Positions 1 to 9,116 of a stretch of 39,463 nucleotides of DNA are shown here, piece by piece. Each line of letters starts with the position of its first letter. Position 1 is the first letter of the stretch. A model generated the notes under the pieces. It did not search any database. It was not told the origin of the DNA and was given only the letters and a program-made list of their open reading frames with translations. This stretch comes from Planctomycetales bacterium (GTDB lineage: Bacteria; Planctomycetota; Planctomycetia; Pirellulales; Pirellulaceae). Location: NCBI GenBank assembly GCA_020426595.1, contig JAGQPS010000017.1, positions 1-39,463 on the forward strand, in the 5' to 3' direction. Made by a program: the position numbers and the translations under genes.

Positions 1-991
1 CATCGCCATGCAGCTTGTCATGCACGAGACTGAACGAACGAACAAAATCGGCGAGCGCCTCCGGTCGATCTCGGTCACTCGTCGGTGGCGGCAGCGATTC
101 CCATTGCTCGTGCAGACGCTGGAGCAGCAACGATTCATGATCATCTTGCTCGACCCAATCCCAGACGGTCGCCATGTAGGCCGCGCTGAGTCCGCGCGAC
201 TCGGCCCATCGAGATAGTCCAGCACTTCTTAGATCCGGCTCCGCATGCCGCCAATGCCATGCCGCTTCGAGGTAGAGGCCAATCTGGACGCGATGCGACT
301 CGTAGAAGTCGATGACCGCTTGTTCGGTCAGCTTCTTTCGCTCGTTGTACGAAGTCACGGGAAAGGGCGCGAAGAAGATACCGTCGGGCTTTAAGACGAG
401 GTGATCCGCGACGTGCTGCGCGGCGCCCAAGTACTTCTTGAGCAAGCTGGGCGACATTCGCAACGCTTCGCCCGTGTTGTCGAAGCCTTCGCCACCCGCC
501 GGATCCGCCGGAAAATCACGCGTGGGTCGAATGTCGATCCCCGTCAGATGGCGGACCGACAAATCGAACTCGGTATTGGAGAGTCGCCGCGGCAAGATCA
601 CGCCGGGATCGCCCGCGTGCTTCTGGGCCTCGACCAACAGGATCGCCTCGATCGCGGCGATCATCTCGTTGCTCTCGGTCACACTCGGCTGCGACGAGTC
701 CTCGGGAGGCATCTCGCCTTGACGAACGAAGTCAAGAATGTGCTTCCATTCTCGAAAGTCGAGCACGACATCATCCGCGCTAACGAACCGCGTGACATCA
801 AGCTCCCCCTTGGCCTCTTCCGAGTTATGGCAATCGCGACAATAGGTCGTGAGGTAAGGAACGACCTTGGTCGAGAAGGGCGTTGGTTCCACGACCGAGC
901 TGGTCGTCTCTTGAGCCGGAACGCTCGTCGTGGCGACGGAGCCGCCGATCACCAAACAAACGGAGAGTACGGTCCAAATCAAACGGATCAT
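1..991 (-). CDS. Planctomycete heme-motif DUF1587/DUF1592-type protein, 3'-truncated by window edge
   Basis: The reading frame is open from an ATG at 991 to the left edge, giving 330 visible residues; the stop lies outside the window. A hydrophobic N-terminus (residues 4-20) ending near VPAQE looks like a signal peptide. CRDCH at residues 51-55 is a CxxCH c-type heme motif, as in the planctomycete PSCyt-type domain. It is followed by a DUF1587-like stretch with LPRRLSNTEFD, RHLTGI, DFPADPAGGEGFDN and SPSLLKKYL. Proteins with this order normally continue into DUF1592, DUF1588 and DUF1585. They are large, exported, probably heme-binding, and of unknown biochemical role. No good Shine-Dalgarno precedes the ATG. 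The S9-peptidase gene lies upstream on the same strand, 230 bp away. The family is clear; the function is not. Confidence 0.88.
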   Translation of the reverse strand, partial: MIRLIWTVLSVCLVIGGSVATTSVPAQETTSSVVEPTPFSTKVVPYLTTYCRDCHNSEEAKGELDVTRFVSADDVVLDFREWKHILDFVRQGEMPPEDSSQPSVTESNEMIAAIEAILLVEAQKHAGDPGVILPRRLSNTEFDLSVRHLTGIDIRPTRDFPADPAGGEGFDNTGEALRMSPSLLKKYLGAAQHVADHLVLKPDGIFFAPFPVTSYNERKKLTEQAVIDFYESHRVQIGLYLEAAWHWRHAEPDLRSAGLSRWAESRGLSAAYMATVWDWVEQDDHESLLLQRLHEQWESLPPPTSDRDRPEALADFVRSFSLVHDKLHGD

Positions 992-1102
992 CGTCGACAC
1001 GACCGGGGCGGAAGGAGGGAGGCCGGCAGTCGATTGCCGTGGCCATTGGGGAAGGGGCGAACGAACTGAATTGTAATCGAACGCTCGCCGAGGAAGCGAC
1101 AA

Positions 1103-1124
1103 GAGCCCCGACGCCTCGGGGCTC
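1103..1124 (-). terminator. Hairpin downstream of the S9 peptidase gene
   Basis: A perfect 9-bp inverted repeat (GAGCCCCGA / TCGGGGCTC) with a CGCC loop lies about 100 bp past the stop of the 1222-3519 gene and upstream of the next gene. There is no clean T-run, only TTGTCGCTT on the minus strand. Terminator function is therefore inferred from stem strength and position. Confidence 0.5.
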
Positions 1125-1221
1125 CTCCGCTTTCCGAATCAAGTCAACGGCTCATACGGAACCGACCCCGCGAGGCTGACCGCTAGGTTACTCGAACCAC
1201 GATTTCTCGCGGCCTGAAAAG

Positions 1222-3519
1222 TCACTCCGGCGCCCTACCGCCGGCGGGTAGCCCGCGCAACAAGAACCGCGTCATTGTCGTGTAGAGATGCGGTGTCGTG
1301 CCGGGACCTTCATAGATTCCGTGCGAACGCCCTGGGTAGGGAATCACCGAGAAGACCTTTTTGTTGGCGACCAGTTGGTTGATCAGCAACTCGGTTCCCT
1401 GGTAATGGCAGTTGTCATCCGCGGTGCCGTGGATGATCAGCAACTCGCCTTGGAGGTTGCCGGCGTGATTGACCGGCGAACCTTCATGGAAGTTGTCTCC
1501 ATTGTCGCTGGGCAATCCCATGTAGCGTTCTTGGTAGATCGTGTCGTAGAGCAGCTGGTTGGGCTCGGGCGCCACGGCGATGCCGAGGTGGTATTTCTCG
1601 GGATAACGAAACAACGCATTGAGCGTCATGCTGCCGCCGCCGCTCCAACCCCAGATGCCCACGCGTTCCGCATCGGCGTAAGGAAGTTGACGACACAGCG
1701 CGTCGAGTGCTGCGGCTTGATCGGCCGGCGCCTGAATCCCAATCTGTCGATAGATCGACTTTCGCCACTCGCGGCCTCGCGGCACCTTGGTCCCACGGTT
1801 GTCGATGCTCACCACGATGTATCCGTGCTGAGCCAGCATGGCGTGCCACAACCATTGGCGCCCGCCCCACGCATCGCGCACGGTCTGACCCCAAGGCTCC
1901 CCATACACGTAGATGAACACGGGGTACTTGAGAGTCGGATCGTAGCCAGGTGGTTTGAGGCAACACGCGTCGAGCTCGATACCGTCACCGATGTCGAGAC
2001 GCAGCAGCTGAGCCTCGGGCATCTCGACCGTCGCAAGTCGCTCGCGAAGCCGGGCATTGTCCGTCCAGGTCTTGATCACTTCGTGGTCCGGCAGTCGCAC
2101 CAGCTCGTGAACAGGCGGAGTCGAAAAGGTCGAGTACGAATGATTCGCATACGAACCGTCCGGCGAGATGTCGTAGGTGTGCCAGCCGGGCTGTTTGGTT
2201 CCCGAGACTTGCCGCAAGTCGCCTGTGTCGAGGTGAACCGCGAAGAGATAACGCTGAGTCGCGTTATCGGGGGATGCGGCGAAATAAACGAGTCTCCGCT
2301 CGGCATCGACTCGCTCGATTTCGATGATGTCGAACTCGCCCGACGTGAGCGGCCGAGTCTGACCATCGGTCATGGAAACGACGTAGGCATGCCGCCAACC
2401 GCTCCGCTCGCTCAACCAAACGATGCTTCGTCCATCGTCGATCCAGCGGAAGGGATTGTCGTTCTCGACCCATGCCGAATCGGTTTCGGTCATGACGGTG
2501 CGTACCTCACCCGAGATGGGATCGGCCAACATGAGCTGGAGGTTCTGTTGCAGTCGATCGAAATGCTGCAACGCCACGCTTGCTCCATCCAACGTCCATT
2601 CCACTCGCGCGATGTAGTTCTGCCGCGGATCTCCGGGCACCTGGAGCCAGCGAGTTTCGCCTCCTTCCGCCGACACGACTCCGACGCGCACGGCGGAGTT
2701 CGTTTCACCCACCTTGGGATACGGGAAGCGTTGCAGGGTGGGGTACTTCTCGGATGTGTTGTCGATCATCACGAACCGAGGCACTTCGGTCGTGTCGAAT
2801 TGCCAGTACGCGATCGACCGTCCGTCGGGACTCCATCGGAACGCGTCGCGAATCTCGAGCTCTTCCTCATTCACCCAGTCCGACGTGCCGTTGATGATCC
2901 ACTCGGAGCCATCGCTGGTCAGGGCGAAAACGCGACCATCGGTGAGGTGCTCGACGTACAGGTTGTTCTCACGAACATAGGCGACTCGTTCACCATCGGG
3001 AGAGAACTTGGCGAACATCAAACTTGATTCGGGCGCGTCGCCGCCGAGTTGCCTAAGTTGCTTGGTTCGGAGATCGAGCACCCAATAGTCACCCCGTGTG
3101 TTCTGTCGCCAGACTCTTCGCGTGTTGGTGAACAACAACAGTTTTGATTCGTCGGCGGAGAACTCATACGACTGCGGTCCCAAAGGTCGCTCGGCACCGG
3201 CCGGCGTTAACTCTTGAGCCGTGGCGACAACTTCAAACTCCTCGGCATCGGGTCGAACCTTGACGAGGTCCCGTCCCCGACCTTCCGATGCGTTTTGAAA
3301 CTGGAAGTAATACGAACCTTGTTCACTCCACTGAAAACTCGGGGCGCCTTCGGCGTTGAACTCGCCTGACTCAAAGAGCCGCTCGATGCTGAACTTGGTC
3401 GCGTCAGTCTCTTGAGCCGACAGAGCCGTAGCAGGTAGCAACAGGCAAAGAGTGGACAGCAACCAACCGCACTGAATCATCGGTCCGCGGCGATACTGAA
3501 AACGAAACGATGCCAACAT
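1222..3519 (-). CDS. Exported S9-family dipeptidyl-peptidase IV-like serine peptidase
   Basis: This is a 765-residue protein from an ATG at 3519 preceded by GGAG at good spacing; the frame extends 27 codons further upstream without a comparable ribosome site. A signal peptide (MIQCGWLLSTLCLLLPATALSAQE) begins at residue 14. Residues about 60-490 have the repeated WSPDG/FSPDGERVAY blades of a DPP-IV N-terminal beta-propeller. The C-terminal alpha/beta-hydrolase domain carries GWSGGG with the nucleophile Ser626, the acid in HGTADDN, and the catalytic His in PGRSHGIYEG. The family removes N-terminal dipeptides, usually X-Pro, from peptides and acts outside the cytoplasm. Length and order match the family. 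Many family members have GWSYGG, so the Gly in the Tyr position may alter substrate preference. It lies between two exported planctomycete-type proteins on the same strand, with more than 200 bp on each side, so it is probably transcribed alone. Confidence 0.92.
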   Translation of the reverse strand: MLASFRFQYRRGPMIQCGWLLSTLCLLLPATALSAQETDATKFSIERLFESGEFNAEGAPSFQWSEQGSYYFQFQNASEGRGRDLVKVRPDAEEFEVVATAQELTPAGAERPLGPQSYEFSADESKLLLFTNTRRVWRQNTRGDYWVLDLRTKQLRQLGGDAPESSLMFAKFSPDGERVAYVRENNLYVEHLTDGRVFALTSDGSEWIINGTSDWVNEEELEIRDAFRWSPDGRSIAYWQFDTTEVPRFVMIDNTSEKYPTLQRFPYPKVGETNSAVRVGVVSAEGGETRWLQVPGDPRQNYIARVEWTLDGASVALQHFDRLQQNLQLMLADPISGEVRTVMTETDSAWVENDNPFRWIDDGRSIVWLSERSGWRHAYVVSMTDGQTRPLTSGEFDIIEIERVDAERRLVYFAASPDNATQRYLFAVHLDTGDLRQVSGTKQPGWHTYDISPDGSYANHSYSTFSTPPVHELVRLPDHEVIKTWTDNARLRERLATVEMPEAQLLRLDIGDGIELDACCLKPPGYDPTLKYPVFIYVYGEPWGQTVRDAWGGRQWLWHAMLAQHGYIVVSIDNRGTKVPRGREWRKSIYRQIGIQAPADQAAALDALCRQLPYADAERVGIWGWSGGGSMTLNALFRYPEKYHLGIAVAPEPNQLLYDTIYQERYMGLPSDNGDNFHEGSPVNHAGNLQGELLIIHGTADDNCHYQGTELLINQLVANKKVFSVIPYPGRSHGIYEGPGTTPHLYTTMTRFLLRGLPAGGRAPE

Positions 3520-3728
3520 TGAGGTCTCCAAGGGAGCGATGTTCGCGAAAAGTTTGTGATGGTGGGATCGATCATTCCCACGGACATTCCGGGATGCCAA
3601 GCACGGCCGTTTCGAACAGGAGGACCAAGAAGCAGCCGCGCCCCGACGAAAGTCGAACGACCGATTCGCCCCGCGCGCCCCGCCGAATCACCGTTTCGAA
3701 CGAAGGACTTGTTGGCAAGTGCGGTGTT

Positions 3729-3740
3729 GCCCCGAAGGGC
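3729..3740 (-). terminator. UUCG-tetraloop hairpin after the DUF1501 gene
   Basis: On the minus strand, GCCC-TTCG-GGGC follows the DUF1501 stop (3746) by about 5 bp. The stem is only 4 bp, but C(UUCG)G is an unusually stable tetraloop. No T-run follows. It could be a terminator or an mRNA 3'-end stabiliser. Confidence 0.35.
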
Positions 3741-3745
3741 GAGTT

Positions 3746-5119
3746 TCAGACCAACTCGGGCATGATCGGATACTGATCGTCGACCAGGTATCGCGGACGC
3801 CCGGTGAAATCCTGCACGGTGGTTCGATGCGGATCGATGCCCATCTTGTGATAGAGCGTCGCCAGCACCTCGGCGAAGTGTACGGGACGGTCGATCGGCG
3901 ATCCGCCGGTTCGGTCCGTCGCTCCGATCACCTGTCCGGTCTTCAAACCACCTCCCGCCAGGAGGCCACCTCCGACCTGAGGCCAGTGGTCGCGTCCGGC
4001 GTCCTTGTTGATGACCGGAGTCCTGCCGAATTCGCCCCAGGCGACCACGCTGACATCGTCGCTCAGTCCCCGTTCATGGAGATCCTCGATCAAGGCGCTG
4101 AGCCCCTGATCAAACTGCGGGCCGTGCGTGTTCTTGAATTCCGAGAAGTTGTTGCTGTGAAAATCCCAGCGGCCAAAGTTCAGTGTCACGCAGCGAGCGC
4201 CGGCTTCCACCAACCGCCTAGCCAACAGGAAGTGCTCTAGGTTACGTGGAGCCCCGTCGCCGTAGTTGCGTGGATCGCCCTTGCCATAACGCTCGCGCAC
4301 CGACTCGGGCTCCTGGCTCACATCCAACGCCTCGGCCAATTGGCTCGATGTGAGAATCCCGAGAGCCTGTTGCTCGAAGGCATCGAGTCCATCCATGCGT
4401 CCACTGGCATCGACGTCACGACGAATACGATCGAGAGCGGAGAGCAACGAACGACGATCCTCGAGTCGCGTGGCATCGATCCCATTGAGCACGAGGTCGG
4501 ATTGCCCTTCACCGTTGGGGCGGAAGGCACTGTGGGCCGCTCCAAGGAAACCGGGGTGACCGGGCGAGCCATAGGGCGGATGACCAGCGCGGGGCGACAG
4601 TCCAACGAAAGGAGGCACGCCGGACCGAGTCGCTCCTTGCAGCTTGGAAAGAGTCGAGCCGACCGAGGGCCAACCTCCCGGCGGTTGATTCGGTACGGGG
4701 CGTCCGGTGTAGCAAATGAATGAATCGTGATTGCCATTGGGCGAACCAACAACGGTTCGCAGAGGCACGCACTTGTCCATGATCGCGGCGAGTCGCGGAA
4801 GATGCTCGCAAATCTGAATGCCCGGAACCGCCGTGTTGATCGGTCGGAACTCGCCACGAATTTCGGCCGGGGCATCGGGCTTGAGATCGTACATGTCTTG
4901 ATGCGGCGGAGCGCCGCACATGTAGATCATGATGATCGCTTTATGCGATTTGCCTCGTGTTCCTGGATGCACGTTCCCCTGCGTCTCATCGGCCTGTGCC
5001 TCGGCGCGCAACAGATCGGGCAGCGCGAGACCTCCCATGCCTAGCGCACCGATCGTCAACATTTCACGGCGAGTCACTCCGCTGCACAGGCGAGTACCTC
5101 GCCCCATGATCGAAAGCAT
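3746..5119 (-). CDS. DUF1501 protein with twin-arginine-type leader
   Basis: This 457-residue protein starts at an ATG at 5119 with AGGA 8 bp upstream. The leader has TRREMLTIGALGMGGLALPDLL (twin Arg at residues 17-18, then a hydrophobic stretch), which suggests Tat export. The body shows DUF1501 hallmarks: IMIYMCGAPPHQDMYDLKP near the N-terminus, CEHLPRLA, VVGSPNGNHDSF, WDFHSNNF, SVVAWGEFGRTP, GRDHWP, and a C-terminal LYHKMGIDP ending YPIMPELV. DUF1501 belongs to the alkaline-phosphatase/sulfatase-like fold; its substrate is unknown. In planctomycetes it is usually paired with a DUF1549/DUF1553 protein. Here that partner is absent, and an S9 peptidase and a DUF1587/1592 protein follow instead. 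Confidence 0.93.
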   Translation of the reverse strand: MLSIMGRGTRLCSGVTRREMLTIGALGMGGLALPDLLRAEAQADETQGNVHPGTRGKSHKAIIMIYMCGAPPHQDMYDLKPDAPAEIRGEFRPINTAVPGIQICEHLPRLAAIMDKCVPLRTVVGSPNGNHDSFICYTGRPVPNQPPGGWPSVGSTLSKLQGATRSGVPPFVGLSPRAGHPPYGSPGHPGFLGAAHSAFRPNGEGQSDLVLNGIDATRLEDRRSLLSALDRIRRDVDASGRMDGLDAFEQQALGILTSSQLAEALDVSQEPESVRERYGKGDPRNYGDGAPRNLEHFLLARRLVEAGARCVTLNFGRWDFHSNNFSEFKNTHGPQFDQGLSALIEDLHERGLSDDVSVVAWGEFGRTPVINKDAGRDHWPQVGGGLLAGGGLKTGQVIGATDRTGGSPIDRPVHFAEVLATLYHKMGIDPHRTTVQDFTGRPRYLVDDQYPIMPELV

Positions 5120-5277
5120 GTCGGATTTCCTAACGCGCTGAGGGAGAGCCAGACTTGAGTGCCGACCTTCGGCAAGCGATCACCGAGGGTCCGCCCAAAA
5201 ATCGAAAGCCAAGAGCGGGAGGGAGCCGATTCTTCAGGAAGTTCAAACGAATCGGCGGAGTGGGTTGGCCAAGTCGC

Positions 5278-5283
5278 ATTATA
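5278..5283 (-). promoter_or_regulatory. Perfect TATAAT -10 candidate for the DUF1501 gene
   Basis: The minus strand reads TATAAT about 160 bp upstream of the DUF1501 ATG, inside the 367-bp divergent gap 5120-5486. There is no convincing -35 box at 16-18 bp, so only the -10 match and the position support it. Apart from this, nothing stands out in the gap. Confidence 0.3.
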
Positions 5284-5486
5284 GACCGGCTCGGCCGGGC
5301 AACTCCAGGCAGATCCACGCGGTTTAGGGCTGCTGATTTCCCGCGATTTCACGGGGTTGGCGCGACGAGGCAAGCTGGAACACGACTCGCCATCCGGTTA
5401 TGAAAGGGGGGAGCCTCCGTGGCACCGCGATCCGTTCCACGAGACTCCATCGATTACCTCGTCGACTCGTGCGGGAGCCAAGCCCA

Positions 5487-7661
5487 ATGTCGTCCCAACA
5501 TCCTCCTGACGAAGAACCGACACGTTCATTGCGATCCGCCGATTCGCGGGAGCCCAATCCACCGAGCACGCAGGGGGAGAATGCCGAGATCACTCGGGAT
5601 TCCGACTCCTCTCACTCCGCTCGGCCGCTTGACCCAACCCTTCGCGTCGACACCGCTCGCTTCGCCCCTCCTGACGGTTCGACCGTCTCGTTGCCGGACG
5701 ACCTAACAACACGGGGCAAGCCGACGACCGCGGCGCTCGGCCGGACCGACTCGCGCACTTTCGGTGAGTATGAACTACTCGACGAGATAGCGCGGGGAGG
5801 CATGGGAGTCGTGTTCCGAGCGCGACAGACCAAGCTCAACCGCCTTTGCGCTCTCAAGATGATCCTCTCGGGAGAATTCGCCGGCGCTGACGACATCCAG
5901 CGTTTTCATACCGAGGCTCAGGCGGCGGCCAACTTGCAGCATCCGGGTATCGTGCCGATCTATGAAGTCGGTGAGTTCGAGGGGCGGCACTTCTTCTCGA
6001 TGGGGCTAATCGAAGGCTCCAACCTGCAGAAGCGCATCGCGGAAGGGCCGCTCAAGGAACGCGATGCGGCCGGAATTGTCATTGAGATCGCTCGGGCGAT
6101 TGAGTACGCCCATCAGCAACAGGTGATTCATCGCGATCTGAAGCCGGGCAATATTCTGCTGGACCAAGCCGGTCATCCGAAGGTCACCGACTTTGGGTTG
6201 GCGAAACGGACAAGTGACGACTCGAGCCTGACCAATACCGGGCAAATCCTTGGTACGCCAAGTTACATGGCCCCAGAGCAAGCTTCGGGCCGGATCCAAG
6301 AGATCAGCGCGGCCAGCGATATCTACGCGCTCGGCGCGATTCTGTACGCTTCGGTCACCGGGCGACCTCCCTTTCAAGCGGCTCATGTCATCGACACGCT
6401 GAGACAAGTGATCGATCAAGACCCGGTACCGCCAAGGCAACTCAACGCGTCGCTCTCGCGCGATCTCGAAACGATTTGCTTGAAGTGTCTGCGGAAGACT
6501 CCCAACCAGCGTTACGCGTCGGCGGCCGAGCTCGCGGATGACTTGGAGCGGTACCTGCGTGGCGAGCCCATTCACGCGAGGCCCATCACGCTGAGCGAGC
6601 GCGGCGTGAAGTTCGTGCGGCGACACCCGTTGCCCACCGCGCTCGTGAGTTGCACGGGCCTGTTGTTGGTGGCTCTCGCCATCTTGTTTGGCTTTTGGTG
6701 GCGCGCGGCCGAGGACCGCTCGACGGCTCTGGCTCAACTCAGTTCCCAACAACAGCAAATGCTGGCCGCCCAGCGCACTCGGCTCGAACAGGCCAATGAA
6801 GCGGCACGCTTGATGCGTGAGTTCCTCAATCCGGTCGCCGATGCCGCCGAGCATTCCCAAGGAACCGAGCGACACGTCCAATCACTCGAGCAGCTCAAGG
6901 TGATCGCGCTCGCGGTCGCGAACTACGAGACGGTCTTCGGGTCATTCCCAAACGACATCACGGCCGCCGATGGAACACCGTTGCTCAGTTGGCGGGTTCG
7001 CCTGCTCCCGCTGCTCAATAGCGAAGGCTTGGATCTTTACGAACAGTTTCACTTGGATGAGCCGTGGGACAGTCCTCACAATCTGACCTTGCTGCCGCTG
7101 ATTCCCGATGAGTTCGCGATCGTCATCGAGGACGATCGAGCCGAAGTTCTCCGCGAGGGAGTCGAACTGGCTCGTCGAATCGAAGAACAGACTCAAGCCG
7201 ATGAGCCACTCGCGATCGACCAAAGCATGGAGTCGCTCCAGCTGGAATTCACGCGGCGGATGATCGAGTATTTGACTCGTGAGCCGGCCATGTCCCAGGA
7301 CGAACCAACGCGGTCGGAGGAGACCTTTTCATTTCGTGTCGACAAGTCCAAGCCGGTCACGTTCTACCAGGGCTTTTCAGGTCCCGGCACGTTCTTCGAA
7401 CCGGGCAAGGATCTCCGCTTCAATGACATCCCCGATGGCACCGCGGAGACCGTCATGTTCGTGGAAGCGGACGCCTCGGTTCCTTGGACTCGCCCCGGTG
7501 GACTGTCGCTCGAGGACGAGCCGAAGGTCGGAGGACTCGGGTTTGGCGAAGGGTTTGGAGTCGCGTTCGCCGATGGTTCGGTTCAATTCCTTGACCGGGA
7601 TATCCCTGCTGAAAAACTGCGGGCCATGGCGACTCGCAATGGAGCGGAACCGATCGAGTAA
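5487..7661 (+). CDS. Membrane Ser/Thr protein kinase fused to a DUF1559-like extracellular domain
   Basis: The ATG at 5487 follows GGGAG and gives 724 residues; the frame continues upstream without a better ribosome site. The N-terminal ~90 residues are polar and low in complexity. The PknB-type kinase domain (about 95-355) has a GGMGVVF glycine loop, the ALKMIL lysine, HRDLKPGN near residue 214, DFGLA and APEQ, so it should be active. One membrane segment (LPTALVSCTGLLLVALAILFGFWW) covers about 382-405. The extracellular part has KVIALAVANYETVFGSFPND, a W-RVRLLPLL block and DEPWDSPHN, ending in GVAFADGSVQFL and ATRNGAE. This is the layout of DUF1559 proteins, without their pilin-like N-terminus. 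The His of the H-x9-DG motif appears to be Phe. The gene ends 10 bp from the convergent lipoprotein gene, which carries the same domain. The outer domain is probably a sensor; its ligand is unknown. Confidence 0.9.
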   Translation: MSSQHPPDEEPTRSLRSADSREPNPPSTQGENAEITRDSDSSHSARPLDPTLRVDTARFAPPDGSTVSLPDDLTTRGKPTTAALGRTDSRTFGEYELLDEIARGGMGVVFRARQTKLNRLCALKMILSGEFAGADDIQRFHTEAQAAANLQHPGIVPIYEVGEFEGRHFFSMGLIEGSNLQKRIAEGPLKERDAAGIVIEIARAIEYAHQQQVIHRDLKPGNILLDQAGHPKVTDFGLAKRTSDDSSLTNTGQILGTPSYMAPEQASGRIQEISAASDIYALGAILYASVTGRPPFQAAHVIDTLRQVIDQDPVPPRQLNASLSRDLETICLKCLRKTPNQRYASAAELADDLERYLRGEPIHARPITLSERGVKFVRRHPLPTALVSCTGLLLVALAILFGFWWRAAEDRSTALAQLSSQQQQMLAAQRTRLEQANEAARLMREFLNPVADAAEHSQGTERHVQSLEQLKVIALAVANYETVFGSFPNDITAADGTPLLSWRVRLLPLLNSEGLDLYEQFHLDEPWDSPHNLTLLPLIPDEFAIVIEDDRAEVLREGVELARRIEEQTQADEPLAIDQSMESLQLEFTRRMIEYLTREPAMSQDEPTRSEETFSFRVDKSKPVTFYQGFSGPGTFFEPGKDLRFNDIPDGTAETVMFVEADASVPWTRPGGLSLEDEPKVGGLGFGEGFGVAFADGSVQFLDRDIPAEKLRAMATRNGAEPIE

Positions 7662-7671
7662 GCCACGGGGA

Positions 7672-8409
7672 TTAGCGTAGCAGCAGTTGCTCACTGAGCT
7701 GCTGCAGCAGAGCCTCATCAACTTCCACGACCCGTCCGCTCCCCATGACCACCAGCGGCTGCGAGCTGTTGATCATCGCCGCGAAGGAAGCGACCTCGAC
7801 GATGGGATCCGACGGTTCCGTCCAGACTCGAGCGCGATCCTCGGTCGCGAGATACCAGCCGACCGCTCCGTCGGTTCCGGTTCGCTGAAAGTCGCCGGTG
7901 GTGTGGGCCTCACCATTGGGATCGGACATCATGCCCGTGCCGTGGACCATCATCAGCACCGTCTTATCGTCCGGCACCGATGCGTAGCGGTATGGCTCGG
8001 GTACGGTCCGAGCGACTTCTCGGTTGTGAGGACTATCCCATGGTTCGTCGAAATGAAACTGTTCATAAAGCGAGGTGTAGTCGACTTGGGTTCCGTCCTC
8101 GAGAGTGTGCTTGAGGAACGGCAGGATCCTCACTCGCCAACTGAACGAGTTGGCGGGGTCGGCATCGACAGGCAATGACTCCGAAGACTGGGGAAATCGT
8201 CGCATCGCGTCGTGAAACTCATGAGCGGCGATCGCGACTTCGATCAACCTCAACTTCGATTCACGCAATTCGGAGTCCAGCTGATTCGTTGTCGCCTCGG
8301 CCTCAACCACGGCTTCTTCTTGCGACGGATTCTGATCGGGCGAACACCCGATGGAGGCTAGGACAAGAAGGCCGCCAGCGAGTGAGCGACAGAATCGTGA
8401 AACAATCAT
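7672..8409 (-). CDS. Lipoprotein with DUF1559-like domain, paralogous to the kinase C-terminus
   Basis: This 245-residue protein starts at an ATG at 8409 with AGGA 6 bp upstream. The leader MIVSRFCRSLAGGLLVLASIGC has a lipobox with the lipidated Cys at position 22. A glutamate-rich linker precedes a domain that matches the outer part of the neighbouring kinase block by block: AIAAHEFHDAMRRFPQS, SWRVRILPFL, SLYEQFHFDEPWDSPHN, a VPDDKTVLMMV strand, and a degenerate C-terminus (VVMGSGRVVEV) where DUF1559 proteins have FADGSV. The two genes converge with only 10 bp between their stops. It could be a periplasmic or surface partner, competitor or decoy for the kinase sensor domain, or simply a duplicated module. 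The homology is visible; the function is inferred. Confidence 0.8.
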   Translation of the reverse strand: MIVSRFCRSLAGGLLVLASIGCSPDQNPSQEEAVVEAEATTNQLDSELRESKLRLIEVAIAAHEFHDAMRRFPQSSESLPVDADPANSFSWRVRILPFLKHTLEDGTQVDYTSLYEQFHFDEPWDSPHNREVARTVPEPYRYASVPDDKTVLMMVHGTGMMSDPNGEAHTTGDFQRTGTDGAVGWYLATEDRARVWTEPSDPIVEVASFAAMINSSQPLVVMGSGRVVEVDEALLQQLSEQLLLR

Positions 8410-8593
8410 GAGGTGTCCTATTCAACGAGAGAGCTGTTGATAACGGAGTGGTCCCGTGCGATCTTCAGTCATCGGCTCTCGCCAAACAACCACGGCAGGG
8501 CAAGTATGGACCGATTGCGGCAACCCGTTCCGACACCAGCAAGGCGGACGTCTCGCATCACAGGTTCTCGGCTTCCGAATGAGGTGTTCGCCC

Positions 8594-9004
8594 ATGCTCT
8601 CTCGTCTACCGCTCTTTTCGCTGTGGTTGACCGCGGTGACCTATTTGGCCTTCGCCGCATGGCTCGGCACGTCACCCGCTGCTTTGCTCGGCGCGTTTCA
8701 GATGCCCGCCGGCACCGCCGGCATGCTCATCGAGATCCGGGCCTTCTATGGAGGCATCGAACTCGGAATCGCCGCCACGATGTTGTTGCTCTGGCACCGA
8801 GGTGATCGATTCGCGGCGTTGCTGGCCGGAGGCTTGCCGCTTGCTGGAGCCGCCTCGGTGAGGATCGTCAGCATGCTCATCGATGAAGTTTCCAGCCTAC
8901 ACCTGGGCATCGCGTGCGCCGAAGCGAGCGGCGGCGTTCTCTGCTTGTTCAGTTCCTGGCTAGTGGTGAGAGACTCGAGCGGACCAGTCGAGGAAATTCG
9001 TTGA
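8594..9004 (+). CDS. DUF4345-like small integral membrane protein
   Basis: This is a 136-residue protein from an ATG at 8594 with GAGGTG 7 bp upstream. The frame is open back to a GTG at 8456, but that extension is polar and has no ribosome site. It has four hydrophobic segments: LFSLWLTAVTYLAFAAWLG, a stretch around AGMLIEIRAFYGGIELGIAATMLLLW, LLAGGLPLAGAASVRIVSMLI, and LHLGIACAEASGGVLCLFSSWLV. The RAFYGGIELGIA core and the ~130-residue length fit DUF4345, a family of unknown function. It is divergent from the lipoprotein gene across a 184-bp gap and ends in tandem TGATGA stops. Confidence 0.7.
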   Translation: MLSRLPLFSLWLTAVTYLAFAAWLGTSPAALLGAFQMPAGTAGMLIEIRAFYGGIELGIAATMLLLWHRGDRFAALLAGGLPLAGAASVRIVSMLIDEVSSLHLGIACAEASGGVLCLFSSWLVVRDSSGPVEEIR

Positions 9005-9023
9005 TGAACCGGCGGGCCTTGTT

Positions 9024-9047
9024 CGGACCGTCCCTTATGGGACTCCG
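9024..9047. terminator. Bidirectional hairpin between convergent genes
   Basis: GTCCC-TTAT-GGGAC is extended by CGGA/TCCG across a 2-nt bulge, giving nine base pairs. It lies in the 112-bp gap between two genes that end facing each other. There is no T-run on either side, so termination is inferred from position. Confidence 0.45.
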
Positions 9048-9116
9048 AGAGGGCAATCGATTCGCCGGACAAGTGCCGCCTGTTCTGTCTTAATGGAATT
9101 GCCGAGTCATCCGAGA

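Noticed and set aside
1288-3027. 579-codon open frame on the plus strand, opposite the S9 peptidase
   Set aside because: It is an antisense shadow: the minus-strand frame has a signal peptide, propeller blades and an intact catalytic triad, and GC-rich codon use keeps the opposite frame open.
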